DNA of 64,000 nt from Pelagimonas sp. (GTDB taxonomy: Bacteria > Pseudomonadota > Alphaproteobacteria > Rhodobacterales > Rhodobacteraceae). Shown piece after piece: positions 1 through 9,288 of the stretch. The notes beneath the pieces were generated by a model. The model saw nothing but the letters and a program-made list of their open reading frames with translations, did not search any database and was not told the DNA's origin. The position numbers and the translations under genes were made by a program. Positions within the stretch are counted from its first letter, which is position 1. Each line of letters starts with the position of its first letter. Where the stretch lies: NCBI GenBank assembly GCA_025210455.1, contig JAOARQ010000042.1, positions 30,413 to 94,412 on the forward strand. Reading direction: 5' to 3'.

Positions 1-825
1 GGCTGGACACTGATCCTGATGTCTCTGCTGGCCTTCTTTATCGGCTATCACCTGATCATGGGCATCGGCGGCGCGGATATGCCTGTTGTTGTCTCAATGC
101 TGAACTCCTACTCGGGGTGGGCTGCTGCTGCGATTGGTTTCTCGCTGGGCAACGATCTCTTGATTGTGGTTGGTGCGCTGGTTGGCTCGTCCGGGGCGAT
201 CCTGTCTTACATCATGTGTAAGGCGATGAACCGGTCGTTTGTCAGCGTGATCCTTGGTGGCTTTGGTGGTGCGGCAGGTCCGGCCATGGAAGTGGAAGGT
301 GAACAGGTCGCGATTGATGCGGATGGGGTGTCTCAGGCACTGGAAGACGCAGACAGCGTGATCATCATTCCGGGCTACGGTATGGCGGTTGCTCAGGCGC
401 AGCAGAATGTGGCGGAACTGACCCGTCGCCTGCGTGCCAAAGGCAAAGAAGTGCGCTTTGCGATCCACCCGGTTGCCGGGCGTCTGCCGGGCCACATGAA
501 CGTGCTGCTGGCCGAAGCCAAGGTGCCTTATGACATCGTGCTGGAAATGGACGAAATCAACGACGATTTCCCCGAAACCGACGTGGCGATTGTGATTGGC
601 TCCAATGACATCGTGAACCCTGCGGCGCAGGAAGATCCGAATTCACCCATTGCGGGGATGCCGGTTCTGGAATGCTGGAAGGCCAAGCAGGTGTTTGTGT
701 CGAAACGTGGTCAGGGCACGGGCTATTCGGGCATCGAAAACCCGCTCTTCTACAAAGAGAACACCCGCATGTTCTATGGCGACGCCAAGAAATCGCTGGA
801 CGATCTGCTGACCCGCATTTCGTAA
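1..825 (+). CDS. pntB: NAD(P) transhydrogenase subunit beta, 3' part
   Basis: The reading frame is open from base 1, so the 5' end lies outside the window. The product is the C-terminal part of the beta subunit of the proton-translocating transhydrogenase, which couples proton entry to hydride transfer from NADH to NADP+. The visible part has the last transmembrane helices (about the first 90 residues) and then the cytoplasmic NADP(H)-binding domain III. Recognisable motifs are the [11 protein letters not shown] dinucleotide-binding loop, the [18 protein letters not shown] segment, and the [10 protein letters not shown] and FVSKRG stretches. The end is followed directly by a strong terminator, so pntB is probably the last gene of its operon. 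Confidence 0.97.
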   Translation, partial: GWTLILMSLLAFFIGYHLIMGIGGADMPVVVSMLNSYSGWAAAAIGFSLGNDLLIVVGALVGSSGAILSYIMCKAMNRSFVSVILGGFGGAAGPAMEVEGEQVAIDADGVSQALEDADSVIIIPGYGMAVAQAQQNVAELTRRLRAKGKEVRFAIHPVAGRLPGHMNVLLAEAKVPYDIVLEMDEINDDFPETDVAIVIGSNDIVNPAAQEDPNSPIAGMPVLECWKAKQVFVSKRGQGTGYSGIENPLFYKENTRMFYGDAKKSLDDLLTRIS

Positions 826-847
826 CAGCACAGCACATCAATTTCGA

Positions 848-876
848 AAGGGCCCGCCATAGCGCGGGCCCTTTTG
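848..876 (+). terminator. Rho-independent terminator after pntB
   Basis: A GC-rich hairpin (arms gggcccgc and gcgggccc) is followed by a T run and lies 23 bases after the pntB stop. Confidence 0.85.
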
Positions 877-942
877 TGTTTGGGGGCTTTGGGATTGCTC
901 TCACCGCGAGGCGCAGGCAATGTCTGTAACAAAGCGTGAGTA

Positions 943-1968
943 ATGGGCATGACCACAACACAGACAAGCGAAGCACCACATCTGCGCAGCCTAATTCTGG
1001 CGGCGGTGATTTATCTGTTTGGTGAAAAATCCGATGTTTTGGCAAAACTGGTTCTGCAGGCCTATAACGGTGCCGGGTCTTCGGCTGAATGGGCTTATGA
1101 GGCGACCATGCTGGGGCTGGCCTTTGGCACTGCGCTTGTTGTGTCTATTTCAGCCATGGCGCAGGATCAGAATCGCGCGGATGACTGGACATTGATCGTC
1201 GGGATCTGCACCGCCACCTTGGCCGGGTGTCTCAGTATTCTTGAGGTCTGGCTTGATCCCGATAAACCAGTGGCTACAAAACAACTGCGCCAGACTCTCT
1301 TTTTCTATGTCATCTGGGTGTTTCTTGTGATTGCCCCGCTGGTGCGGACCCTGTCGCGCCACCAGGCTCTGCGGGGCAGTGGGGTGATCACCTTTATGAT
1401 GGTGTTTGTCATTGCGGCCTGTCTGGGGCTGGTCCTGGAGCAGGGGGTGGATCTGGTGCTCTGGCCGGTCTTGCAACGCGCGGGTGTGGATGTGCAGGGC
1501 TCTTTTCAGGATGCTCAAGTGTTCAAGGCGCATACGCTTTTGATTCTTGTGTCCTGCTGGGCGGTGACCGGGTTTGGCCCGCAGGCGGATCGGCGCTGGC
1601 GGGTTTTCTATGCTTTTGGGGCTGCAGTTGCGGCGTTCAGTTTTCCCGTGTTGATGGATAAGGCTGACAACTGGCGCTTGATTTTGTTTTTCCCGGCGTT
1701 GTCGCTGGTCAGTTTGCTGCCACTTTGGAACCGCGTGCCCGACTTGCTGCAAGGCAGGTCGCGAGGCGCCTTGGCTGGATCCATACTGCGTGTGGGGGGA
1801 ATGGCTGGGATCACATGTGCTTTCTTTTGGATTCCAGACTCTTACCGCCCGGTTGAGACCGCTGTGGTTGCGGCTGCTACCGCAGTCGCTGGCCTTTGTG
1901 TCCCGCTGGTGCTGTGGTGGGCCGGGGGGCTGCTGCGCCGGTTCGGAGTGCTGGCAAAGGAAAGTTAG
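943..1968 (+). CDS. Multi-pass membrane protein of unknown function
   Basis: I do not recognise this 341-residue protein. It is very hydrophobic, with about eight to nine predicted membrane segments (roughly residues 50-68, 82-100, 117-135, 147-167, 196-212, 220-236, 243-258, 277-295 and 308-330). Charged loops carry no obvious motif. No signal peptide is needed because the first membrane helix can act as anchor. The start is uncertain: ATG at 943 and ATG at 949 are both possible and neither has a clear ribosome binding site. The gene stands alone between the pntB terminator and bioY, so the neighbours give no hint of its role. Confidence 0.6.
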   Translation: MGMTTTQTSEAPHLRSLILAAVIYLFGEKSDVLAKLVLQAYNGAGSSAEWAYEATMLGLAFGTALVVSISAMAQDQNRADDWTLIVGICTATLAGCLSILEVWLDPDKPVATKQLRQTLFFYVIWVFLVIAPLVRTLSRHQALRGSGVITFMMVFVIAACLGLVLEQGVDLVLWPVLQRAGVDVQGSFQDAQVFKAHTLLILVSCWAVTGFGPQADRRWRVFYAFGAAVAAFSFPVLMDKADNWRLILFFPALSLVSLLPLWNRVPDLLQGRSRGALAGSILRVGGMAGITCAFFWIPDSYRPVETAVVAAATAVAGLCVPLVLWWAGGLLRRFGVLAKES

Positions 1969-2111
1969 GGAACCAGTCCGCGTGCACCGAATTTGCAGCT
2001 GCTAATATCGGCTTTGCAAATTACTCAGCCCTGACGTCAACAGAAGACTTGCGATAGATCAAGCGATCAGGCAAAACCCTTTGTGACATTAGGATAACCT
2101 AGGGGGAAATC

Positions 2112-2711
2112 ATGAACCTCACCATGAATCGCAATGTGCTGGTCGAAATGTTCGGCGCAAATGAAGGCACCGCCCTGCGCGTCAAGCAGGTGGCGCTGGT
2201 TGTTTTTGGCATCGTCGCCCTGGCGGTTGCTGCAAAAATCAAAGTGCCAATGTGGCCGGTTCCGATCACCATGGGCACATTTGCTGTGCTGACCATTGGC
2301 GCTGCCTATGGCCCGCGTCTGGGTCTGGCGACCATCCTGGGCTACATGATTGTGGGCGCTCTGGGCTTTGACGTCTTTGCGGGTTCCTCGGCTGAAAAAT
2401 TCGGTCTGGAATACATGATGGGCGGTACAGGCGGCTATCTGGTGGGCTATGTTCTGGCGACGTTGGCGTTGGGAACACTGGCGCGCGCGGGCTGGGATCG
2501 CTCGATGCCGAAGATGGCGGGCGCCATGCTGCTGGGCAATGCGCTGATCTATGTTCCGGGCCTGATCTGGCTGGGCATGCTGTACGGCTGGGACAAGCCG
2601 ATCCTGCAGTGGGGCTTGACACCTTTCCTGATTGGCGACGCGATCAAGCTGGCACTGGCTGCGGTTCTGCTGCCTGCCGTTTGGAAAATGGTTGGCAAAG
2701 CCCGCGGCTAA
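2112..2711 (+). CDS. bioY: BioY-type biotin uptake protein
   Basis: This 199-residue membrane protein is the substrate-binding S component that captures biotin for import. It shows the BioY family pattern: an early helix followed by KVPMWPVPITMGTFAV, then GPRLGLATILGYM, and a conserved GGTGGYLVGY motif near residues 105-115. The length is normal for the family, with about six helices. The start is supported by a purine-rich ribosome binding site (aggggga) a few bases upstream. The BioM and BioN energy-coupling partners are not next to it; solitary BioY proteins are known. No clear BioR-type operator is visible upstream. A terminator follows the gene. Confidence 0.93.
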   Translation: MNLTMNRNVLVEMFGANEGTALRVKQVALVVFGIVALAVAAKIKVPMWPVPITMGTFAVLTIGAAYGPRLGLATILGYMIVGALGFDVFAGSSAEKFGLEYMMGGTGGYLVGYVLATLALGTLARAGWDRSMPKMAGAMLLGNALIYVPGLIWLGMLYGWDKPILQWGLTPFLIGDAIKLALAAVLLPAVWKMVGKARG

Positions 2712-2732
2712 GGCTTTCAATCAGAAAAATGC

Positions 2733-2765
2733 AAAGGGTCGGACATTGTCCGACCCTTTTCTTTT
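2733..2765 (+). terminator. Rho-independent terminator after bioY
   Basis: The hairpin has arms aaagggtcgga and tccgaccctttt with a cattg loop, and the second arm runs into a T-rich tail. Confidence 0.85.
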
Positions 2766-2863
2766 GTGGCTACCCTGTGTGGGTATCTGGGATCTGTCCA
2801 GCGCTCCGCCCCCTGACTTTGGGCCAATTTCCCCAGAGTTTGTCTGGCAACAAGAAGATGGGG

Positions 2864-4075
2864 TCAGAGCAGCTCTGTGAGCACCTTGGCCCCTTGTTCC
2901 AGGGTTTTATGCACCGGGCATTTATCAGCGATTTCCAGCAGGCGCGCACGCTGGGTTGCGTCCAGATCCCCTGTCAGAGTGATCTTGCGGTGGAACTGAT
3001 CAATGCGTGAAGGGTTGCCCGTGGCGGCATCCTGCGCGTGGACCTTGTTATGGGTCACATCCACGCTGACACCGGTCAGTGGCCAGCCTTTGCGCCGCGC
3101 ATACATGCGGATCGTCATTGATGTACAGGCCCCAAGCCCGGCTGAGACAAACCCATAGGGGGTCATGCCGCGATCGGTGCCGCCATAGGCTTCGGGTTCG
3201 TCAGCCAGAGTATGGTGGTGTGGGCCGGCCTGAACATCCTGCAAGAACCCATTGGCGTCAGCTTCGGTCACGCGGATGATGCCCTCAGGCGCGCCGATGG
3301 GCGGGGCAGGCGGGTTCAGCGGCACATAGCGATCCACCCAGGCGGCAATCACATCCGCCGCATATTCCGCATCACAGGGGTCGCTGATCAGGTGATCTGC
3401 GTCATCCAATGTGACAAAGCTTTTGGGATGTTTGGCGGTGGTAAAGATCTCGGCCGCGTTTGAGATATCCACGACACTGTCCATCGGCGCATGCAGGACC
3501 AGCAGCGCGCGCTTCATGTTGGGCAGGCTTTCCTTGAGCGACGCGATTTCGGTGTCTTTGACAAAGTCGCGGCCAATGGTGATCGGACGCCCCCCCAGGT
3601 TGACCGAGGCTTTGCCGTCGCGCTCGATCTCTTCCAGCGCATGGGCAAAGTTGTGGGTGACGTGATGCGGATCAAAAGGGGAGCCAATGGAGACCACAGC
3701 CTTGGCTGAAGCAATCTGAGGCGCGGCGCGCAAAATGGCGGTACCGCCCAGCGAATGGCCGATCAGCAGCTGGGGTGCCATGCCGCGCGTTTCCAGATAG
3801 GCGGCGGCGGCCTTCAGATCAGCGACATTGGAACAAAAGGTGGTATTGGCGAATTCGCCCTGACTGTGGCCCAGCCCGGTGAAATCAAACCGCAGTACGG
3901 CAATCCCCATGGCCGCCAGCCGCGCAGAGATGCGCCGCGCCGCCGGGATATCCTTGGAGCAGGTAAAGCAATGGGCAAACAGAGCGGTCGCCAGATGCGG
4001 CCCCTCGGGCAGATCCAGCCGTGCGGCCAGCTGTTCCCCGGAATGGCCGGGGAAGGTGATGCGTTCAGTCGGCAT
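2864..4075 (-). CDS. Alpha/beta-hydrolase fused to an OsmC-like domain
   Basis: This 403-residue protein joins two enzymes. Residues 1 to about 255 form an alpha/beta-hydrolase, with the nucleophile elbow GHSLGG (Ser108), an acid in HAPMDSVVD near residue 200 and the histidine of DDADH near residue 230. Residues about 265-403 form an OsmC/Ohr-type domain with the two family cysteines, in GLGACTSM and DKCPVHKT, that normally reduce organic peroxides. Such fusions occur in many bacteria but the hydrolase substrate is not established. The protein has no signal peptide and is probably cytoplasmic. It is transcribed away from the nuclease gene at 4171, so the 4076-4170 gap must hold both promoters. 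Confidence 0.9.
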   Translation of the reverse strand: MPTERITFPGHSGEQLAARLDLPEGPHLATALFAHCFTCSKDIPAARRISARLAAMGIAVLRFDFTGLGHSQGEFANTTFCSNVADLKAAAAYLETRGMAPQLLIGHSLGGTAILRAAPQIASAKAVVSIGSPFDPHHVTHNFAHALEEIERDGKASVNLGGRPITIGRDFVKDTEIASLKESLPNMKRALLVLHAPMDSVVDISNAAEIFTTAKHPKSFVTLDDADHLISDPCDAEYAADVIAAWVDRYVPLNPPAPPIGAPEGIIRVTEADANGFLQDVQAGPHHHTLADEPEAYGGTDRGMTPYGFVSAGLGACTSMTIRMYARRKGWPLTGVSVDVTHNKVHAQDAATGNPSRIDQFHRKITLTGDLDATQRARLLEIADKCPVHKTLEQGAKVLTELL

Positions 4076-4170
4076 GACAGAGTCCTTGAAAAACTATTGG
4101 CACCAAGTTTGGGGGCGAATAGAGATCAGGGCAAGAGATGCGACAGGAACGTCACAGGAAGGTGAGGCGC

Positions 4171-5052
4171 GTGAGACTATTCGTGACAATTGTGTCGGTC
4201 ACTTTTCTGGCGCTTGTGGCGGGCAGTTTTCTGGGGGGCGTCCACCCGGCTGGTGATAGTCTGGCGGTCTTTCGTCGTGAACTGCTGGTGCTGGCCACGC
4301 TGGCGGTGATCTGGAGCGCCTGGCCGCGCGGGCTGCGCTGGCCGATTGCCGGATTGGGGCTGATGGCGCTGGCCTGGCATGCAGCGCAATTGTTGCCAGT
4401 GGCCAACAGGCAGGCTGTGCCGGATTTCACGCTTTATCAGCAGAACCTCTGGGTCAACGGGCAGGATTATGATCAGCTGTTGGATCAGATCGCCCAGACC
4501 AACCCGGATATGATCACCCTGCAAGAGGTGTCACAGGGCAATGAGGGGGTTCTTGAACAGTTGCGCACCCAATATCCATCACAGCTTTTGTGCCGGAAAA
4601 TCCACATTGGCGAGGCCGTGCTGTCACGCTTTCCCAAGGTGCCCGGGCGTGAGTTTTGCTCTGAACGTGACGGGCTGGCCGGGATGCTGTTAGAGACGCC
4701 GCAGGGGCCTGTCTGGCTGGTGTCTTACCATGTCAGCTGGCCTTGGCCCTTCGGCCAGGCCGAGCAACTGGCGCAGCTTTTGCCCCATCTTGAAACCCTG
4801 CAAGAGCCGGTCATTCTGGCCGGTGATTTCAATGCGGTGGCCTGGTCCCATGCGATGTCTCAGGTCGAAAAGGCCACTGGCAGTCTGCGCCTTGGCCCAC
4901 AGCAACACAGTTATTATCTGAAAAACCGTTGGCCCCTTGCCATCGATCACGTGCTGGCCCCCAAAGGATATGGCGGACGCACGATACGAATGCCGAACTT
5001 TTTGCAGGACCACCACGGGATATTGGCCCAGCTTTGGAGAGAAGACAGATGA
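4171..5052 (+). CDS. Endonuclease/exonuclease/phosphatase-family membrane protein
   Basis: The protein has three N-terminal membrane helices (within about the first 80 residues) and then a periplasmic EEP-fold domain. That domain shows the metal-binding acid in ITLQEVS, the SYHVSWPWPFG segment, the GDFNAV motif, and the final catalytic pair in AIDHVLAP and QDHHGIL. Members hydrolyse phosphodiesters or phosphomonoesters; the substrate here is unknown. I chose the GTG at 4171 because an aggtgagg ribosome binding site sits just upstream; an in-frame ATG at 4138 would add 11 residues. The stop overlaps the start of the following Nudix gene, which suggests translational coupling. Confidence 0.8.
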   Translation: MRLFVTIVSVTFLALVAGSFLGGVHPAGDSLAVFRRELLVLATLAVIWSAWPRGLRWPIAGLGLMALAWHAAQLLPVANRQAVPDFTLYQQNLWVNGQDYDQLLDQIAQTNPDMITLQEVSQGNEGVLEQLRTQYPSQLLCRKIHIGEAVLSRFPKVPGREFCSERDGLAGMLLETPQGPVWLVSYHVSWPWPFGQAEQLAQLLPHLETLQEPVILAGDFNAVAWSHAMSQVEKATGSLRLGPQQHSYYLKNRWPLAIDHVLAPKGYGGRTIRMPNFLQDHHGILAQLWREDR

Positions 5053-5591
5053 CAGAGATTGCCGGAGTTGGCGCCTTTGACCCCACCAACACACGCGAAG
5101 CCAAAGACTGGGCGCGGATGCAGGATTTTGTGGCCGCACGAGGGGCTGCGGCCTTTTCACGTGATCCGCTGATTGGCGGGCATGTCACCGGCTCTGCCTT
5201 TATTCTGTCACCGGATCGCAGTGCTGTTTTGCTGACACATCACCGCAAGCTGGATATCTGGATCCAGCTGGGCGGGCACTGCGATGGCATTGCGGATGCG
5301 CGCTTTGTCGCCCTGAAAGAGGCCTATGAAGAATCCGGTCTAAGCCGGATCAGATTGCTGTCTGACCAGGTGCTGGACGTGGATATCCACCAGATCCCCG
5401 AAGGTAAAGAGCCCGCCCATCTGCACTATGATGCCCGTTTCCTCATGCAGGCCGAAGCGGGTGACATCGCGGTCTCTGATGAAAGCCACGATCTGGCCTG
5501 GGTGCCACTGGATCAGTTGGAAGACTATACGCAGGAGCGATCAGTTTTGCAGATGCGCGAGAAGTTTCGGCTTTGGAGAAGTCGGGTTTGA
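5049..5591 (+). CDS. Nudix hydrolase
   Basis: This 180-residue protein has a Nudix fold, whose members cleave nucleoside diphosphates linked to another moiety. The Nudix box lies near residues 75-97 and includes GGHCDGIAD followed by KEAYEESGL. Two positions deviate from the classical pattern: the first glutamate is alanine and the arginine of the REUXEE core is lysine. The metal-binding EE pair is kept. The ATG at 5049 overlaps the stop of the preceding nuclease gene (ATGA), so the two are probably one operon. The substrate cannot be predicted. Confidence 0.85.
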   Translation: MTEIAGVGAFDPTNTREAKDWARMQDFVAARGAAAFSRDPLIGGHVTGSAFILSPDRSAVLLTHHRKLDIWIQLGGHCDGIADARFVALKEAYEESGLSRIRLLSDQVLDVDIHQIPEGKEPAHLHYDARFLMQAEAGDIAVSDESHDLAWVPLDQLEDYTQERSVLQMREKFRLWRSRV

Positions 5592-5650
5592 CAGACATAT
5601 ATGAACACGCTTAGATTGTATTGATTTTTTATAATATTTAGCAGCGCACA

Positions 5651-7549
5651 ATGTCTGAACACCTTCTTCTTTTGGGCTGGTCTGATGTAATTTGGCAGGT
5701 CACGTTGTTAATCACCCTTGCCATTGTGGTTTTGTGGGTTGGCAAGCTTTTATCGGCACGACTGGCTCTTGGCTTTGGTGTCACCTTTGTGTCGCTTGCT
5801 TTGCTTGGTGCCTTTGCCGCAACGCATCGCGGTGACGATGGCGTGTCTTTTGTTGAGCGTAGGATTTGCAGCAGTTCGAGTGCTGAAGACTGTGACCTGC
5901 TTTTGCAGACGACCGAGAACCCGATTGTACAGCTTGTCGGTATCATTGAGAATTGCGAGGGCCCTGAGTGTGTTGGTGAGGCGGTATCTCACTCAGGCTC
6001 TGAAATGGCCTCGAAATATCTGACTATGCGATGCGAAAGTGATCACGCAAAGGCCTGTACGGGACTGGCTGATCTGCACATATCTTTATCTGAGGATGCA
6101 ACGCCAGCGGTTGACGTGGCTGCACTGTATCAAAAGGCATGTGAGACCGGCGATCCGCGCGGGTGCTACCGGGCCGGAGAACTGTCCGAAAAAGGGAAGC
6201 TCACAAAGCGGGATTTGAAGAAAGCGTTGAAATTTTATCAGCGCGGTTGCTCAGCTGGGCTTGGGGAAAGCTGCATCAGTGCGGGCTTTATGGTGCGGTT
6301 TGGTCGGGGCGCGAAAAGAGATGTGTCGCGCGCGGCCAGCCTTTATGAGGCTGGGTGCGACAATGGCGATCCCGAGGGCTGCGTGAAAGCAGCCGAGATG
6401 TACCAACGCGAACGTGAGCTTCCTAAAAATCCGGCGAAAGCTGCTGAGCTTTTCGGGCGCGCCTGTGAAGCCGGGCTGGCGCGCGGATGCAGCGATTTGG
6501 CTTGGCATTACAGGGCGGGCGCCGGTGTTGCGAAAGATTATGCGCGTGCAGCCGGGCTCTATCTGCGCGGATGCGATCTTGAGGATGCGGTTGGTTGCAC
6601 GGGTGTAGGCTGGAGCTATCAGCATGGCCATGGCCTAGCCAAAGATGCGGTGCGCGCAGTTGAATTTTACAGGCGCGGTTGTGAGGCTGGAGACCCGTCT
6701 GGTTGCACGACGGTCGGCTGGCTGACGGAAAAGGGGATCGGAACGAAGAAAAGTTTACCCCTTGCAGCCGAGTTCTATCTCCGTGCCTGCCATCGCGAGA
6801 ACGCAGTAGGCTGTGCAAATCTGGGGTGGATGTACGAAAATGGCCGGGGTATTGACACAGACTTTGCCAAGGCCGCGAGGGCATATCGCATTGGCTGTGC
6901 TAAGAAAATCGCGCAAGGTTGCACAAATCTAGGACGGCTTTACTTCAATGGTCTGGGCGTAAAGAAAGATCTTTTTCAGGCAATGTGGTTTTATAAGCGC
7001 GGGTGTGAGGTTAGCAGAAGTTATGGCTGCGACAATTTGGGTCTAATCCACAGTCGCGTAGATGGGGATGCCGAGGATTTTAGACAGGCTGCAGAGTTTT
7101 TTAAGAATGCCTGCGACATGAAACCGGTCATAGGCTGTACAAATCTTGGTCAGCTCTATGAAACTGGGTCAGGTGTTCGCAAAAACTATTCCAAGGCTGC
7201 CGCCTTGTTCAAAAAAAGCTGCTTTGCTGGGGATGGGAACGGCTGCCAGAGACTGGGCAACCTCTATGAAAACGGCCGAGGGAAAAAGCGGGACTATCTG
7301 CGCGCAAGTCAGTTTTATCAAAAAGGCTGTGAGGCAGATCACACACCGTCATGTATCCATTACGACTCTATGTTCAAACTAAGCAAGATTGCCCGTGGGC
7401 ACCATGCGCAGCTGAAGCAGCTGTACCTGTCGGCTTGCACAGATAGATCTGTGAAGGGCTGCATGGGGTTGGGCTGGATGTTCGAAAGCGGGCTTGGGGG
7501 GCGCGCGCGATCTTGGGCAGGCAGCCAATGCCTATCAATTGGGATGTGA
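5651..7549 (+). CDS. Cysteine-rich Sel1-repeat protein, frameshifted near its 3' end
   Basis: The predicted 632-residue product begins with two membrane helices (residues 14-35 and 40-58). These are followed by about fourteen Sel1-like repeats of roughly 36 residues. Almost every repeat has paired cysteines (for example YQKACETGDPRGC and YRRGCEAGDPSGC), as in the disulfide-linked Helicobacter Hcp proteins, so the repeats probably sit in the periplasm as a helical solenoid. After residue 617 the frame leaves the repeat pattern and runs 15 unrelated residues to a stop. The next frame carries on the repeat without loss of sequence (7494-7703). One extra G in the six-G run at 7496-7501 explains this. 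The role is unknown; Sel1 proteins usually bind other proteins. Confidence 0.85.
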   Translation: MSEHLLLLGWSDVIWQVTLLITLAIVVLWVGKLLSARLALGFGVTFVSLALLGAFAATHRGDDGVSFVERRICSSSSAEDCDLLLQTTENPIVQLVGIIENCEGPECVGEAVSHSGSEMASKYLTMRCESDHAKACTGLADLHISLSEDATPAVDVAALYQKACETGDPRGCYRAGELSEKGKLTKRDLKKALKFYQRGCSAGLGESCISAGFMVRFGRGAKRDVSRAASLYEAGCDNGDPEGCVKAAEMYQRERELPKNPAKAAELFGRACEAGLARGCSDLAWHYRAGAGVAKDYARAAGLYLRGCDLEDAVGCTGVGWSYQHGHGLAKDAVRAVEFYRRGCEAGDPSGCTTVGWLTEKGIGTKKSLPLAAEFYLRACHRENAVGCANLGWMYENGRGIDTDFAKAARAYRIGCAKKIAQGCTNLGRLYFNGLGVKKDLFQAMWFYKRGCEVSRSYGCDNLGLIHSRVDGDAEDFRQAAEFFKNACDMKPVIGCTNLGQLYETGSGVRKNYSKAAALFKKSCFAGDGNGCQRLGNLYENGRGKKRDYLRASQFYQKGCEADHTPSCIHYDSMFKLSKIARGHHAQLKQLYLSACTDRSVKGCMGLGWMFESGLGGRARSWAGSQCLSIGM

Positions 7550-7703
7550 CAATGGGCTGGCGGAGGGATGTTCTGCCCTGGGCTGGTTCTATTTGCAGGG
7601 GCTTGGCGTGGATCGCGACGCGGTGCAGGCGCGGGAGCTGTATCAGAAAGCCTGCAATCTGGGGGAGAAACGCGCCTGTATCGCGGCGAAAACTGCAAAG
7701 TAG
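7494..7703 (+). pseudogene. Out-of-frame C-terminal end of the Sel1-repeat protein
   Basis: This frame encodes the missing last part of the upstream Sel1 protein. It continues with GGARDLGQAANAYQLGC and then two more cysteine-bearing repeats, ending at a natural-looking C terminus (RACIAAKTAK). It has no ribosome binding site of its own. Deleting one G from the run at 7496-7501 would fuse it to the upstream frame and give a protein of about 684 residues. The cause may be mutation, sequencing error, or slippage. Confidence 0.75.
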
Positions 7704-7760
7704 TCCCGGATGTATTCACGCCCCACCAGAACGGGTAGGGCGTTTCAAGATCACGGTAAG

Positions 7761-9104
7761 TTATCGCCCCATCAGCCTGTCATCAAACGGGTAGCTGGTC
7801 AGGTTTTCATAGCCATCTTCGGTGATCAGCACCTGATCTTCCAGTTTGATCGAAAAGCTGCCACCGACCTCGCCAACCAGCGCTTCGACGCAGAGCACCA
7901 TGCCCGGTTCCAGTTCATAGTCAAACGCCCCTTCGACCATTTTGTCGGGATAGGCCACCAGCGGCCATTCATCACAAAGCCCCACACCATGCATCATGCA
8001 GCCGTATTTCTGCGCCTGAAACCTGTCGTCCAAGGGGTGACAGGCGCGTGAGATATCCTGAATATTGGCGCCGGGCTTGAGCAATTGCATATTGCTCTGG
8101 ATGTGCTCATAGGCATGCTGCATGGCATAGACCATATCTGCAGGGGGATCTTCGTCACCGATCCACCAACTGCGCGAGATGTCGATGCAGATGCCATATG
8201 AACCAACCAGATCAGTGTCAAAACTGACGATCTCGTTGTTTTGCACCAGTCTTGGGCCACATTCCTGAAACCATGGGTTGGTGCGTTGCCCAGAGGCCAG
8301 CAGCCGGGTTTCGATCCATTCGCCGCCGCGGCGAATGTTCTCTGCGTGTAACACAGCCCAGATGTCATCTTCGCTCATGTTTCCCTGTGGCACGCCCGCG
8401 CGTGCGGCACGTTCCATTTCTGCCACCGCCTGTTCGCAGGCGTGATGCGCGCAGCGCATCGCAAGGATTTCGTCCGGACCCTTTACAGCGCGGCTTTTTT
8501 CGGTGACCTCTTCGCCCTGCATGATCTCAAAGCCCTGCGCCTCTAGCGCGCGCAGCCCGTGCAACATGATCTTGTCGACCGCCAGCCGTTTGTTGCCGCC
8601 TGCGTGCTCTTGCATCAGGATGCGCACCTCGTTTGAAAACGCATCTGCAGCGACGTCGATCTTATCGCCGCGATCAAAGTAAAAGAAATCCGCCCCCGAA
8701 CGCTGTTCGCGCACCAGCGGATTAAAAGTGCTGAGAAAGGGCGAGTTCTTGTAATCCCAGATCACCATATAGCCATCTGCACACAGCAGCAGAGCGCGAA
8801 ACGGGTTATGCGTGTTCCATAGCTGCATATTGGTGCTGTCGGTGGCATAGCGAATGTTGAGCGGGTCAAACATCAGCAGGCCGCCATAGCCACGATCCGC
8901 TATATGCTGTGTCAGCCGTTCCCAGCGAAAACGCCGCATGGCCTGAAGATCAGGCAGCTGCAGGCCGGCGGTTTCCCATTCGCGAAAGGCCAGTTGGGTG
9001 GGGCCGATTTCTATGCGGTTGTTATCATTGGGGGTATTGTCGCCCAATGTTGCCCCGCGCGTCGGATCAATCTTGCGAATATCGCGATGATGGTGATGTG
9101 TCAT
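7761..9104 (-). CDS. dddP: DMSP lyase DddP
   Basis: The 447-residue protein belongs to the M24 peptidase fold but matches the DddP subfamily, which cleaves dimethylsulfoniopropionate to dimethyl sulfide and acrylate. The N-terminal half carries the DddP signatures GATLGDNTPNDNNRIEIGPTQ, NIRYATDSTNMQLWN and FLSTFNPLVREQRSGAD. The metal ligands expected for DddP are present: two aspartates in SFDTDLVG, one in CIDISRSWW, the histidine of MMHGVGLCDEW, and glutamates in VLCVEALVG and IKLEDQV. The start at 9104 has a perfect aaggagg ribosome binding site; the open frame further upstream is not DddP-like. It is transcribed divergently from the phosphodiesterase gene at 9289. Confidence 0.95.
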   Translation of the reverse strand: MTHHHHRDIRKIDPTRGATLGDNTPNDNNRIEIGPTQLAFREWETAGLQLPDLQAMRRFRWERLTQHIADRGYGGLLMFDPLNIRYATDSTNMQLWNTHNPFRALLLCADGYMVIWDYKNSPFLSTFNPLVREQRSGADFFYFDRGDKIDVAADAFSNEVRILMQEHAGGNKRLAVDKIMLHGLRALEAQGFEIMQGEEVTEKSRAVKGPDEILAMRCAHHACEQAVAEMERAARAGVPQGNMSEDDIWAVLHAENIRRGGEWIETRLLASGQRTNPWFQECGPRLVQNNEIVSFDTDLVGSYGICIDISRSWWIGDEDPPADMVYAMQHAYEHIQSNMQLLKPGANIQDISRACHPLDDRFQAQKYGCMMHGVGLCDEWPLVAYPDKMVEGAFDYELEPGMVLCVEALVGEVGGSFSIKLEDQVLITEDGYENLTSYPFDDRLMGR

Positions 9105-9288
9105 GGTGGTCCTCCTTGACCCTAGGGTCTCCCCATGCGCCGGGCTTTGCCCGCCGGATTGCGACGTTCTGCAATGTCGTTTTTCCTTTGCATGGCTGTT
9201 GCAGAAGTTTGTCTTTTCTGTCGGGAAACCGTCGTGATTACGCGGGTAGGGTCGCGCCATTCTAACACAAGAGACGACGGAGACACGA

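Noticed and set aside
1969..2111. A BioR operator upstream of bioY
   Set aside because: I looked for a TTATMKATAA-like palindrome and found none; only a good ribosome binding site is present.
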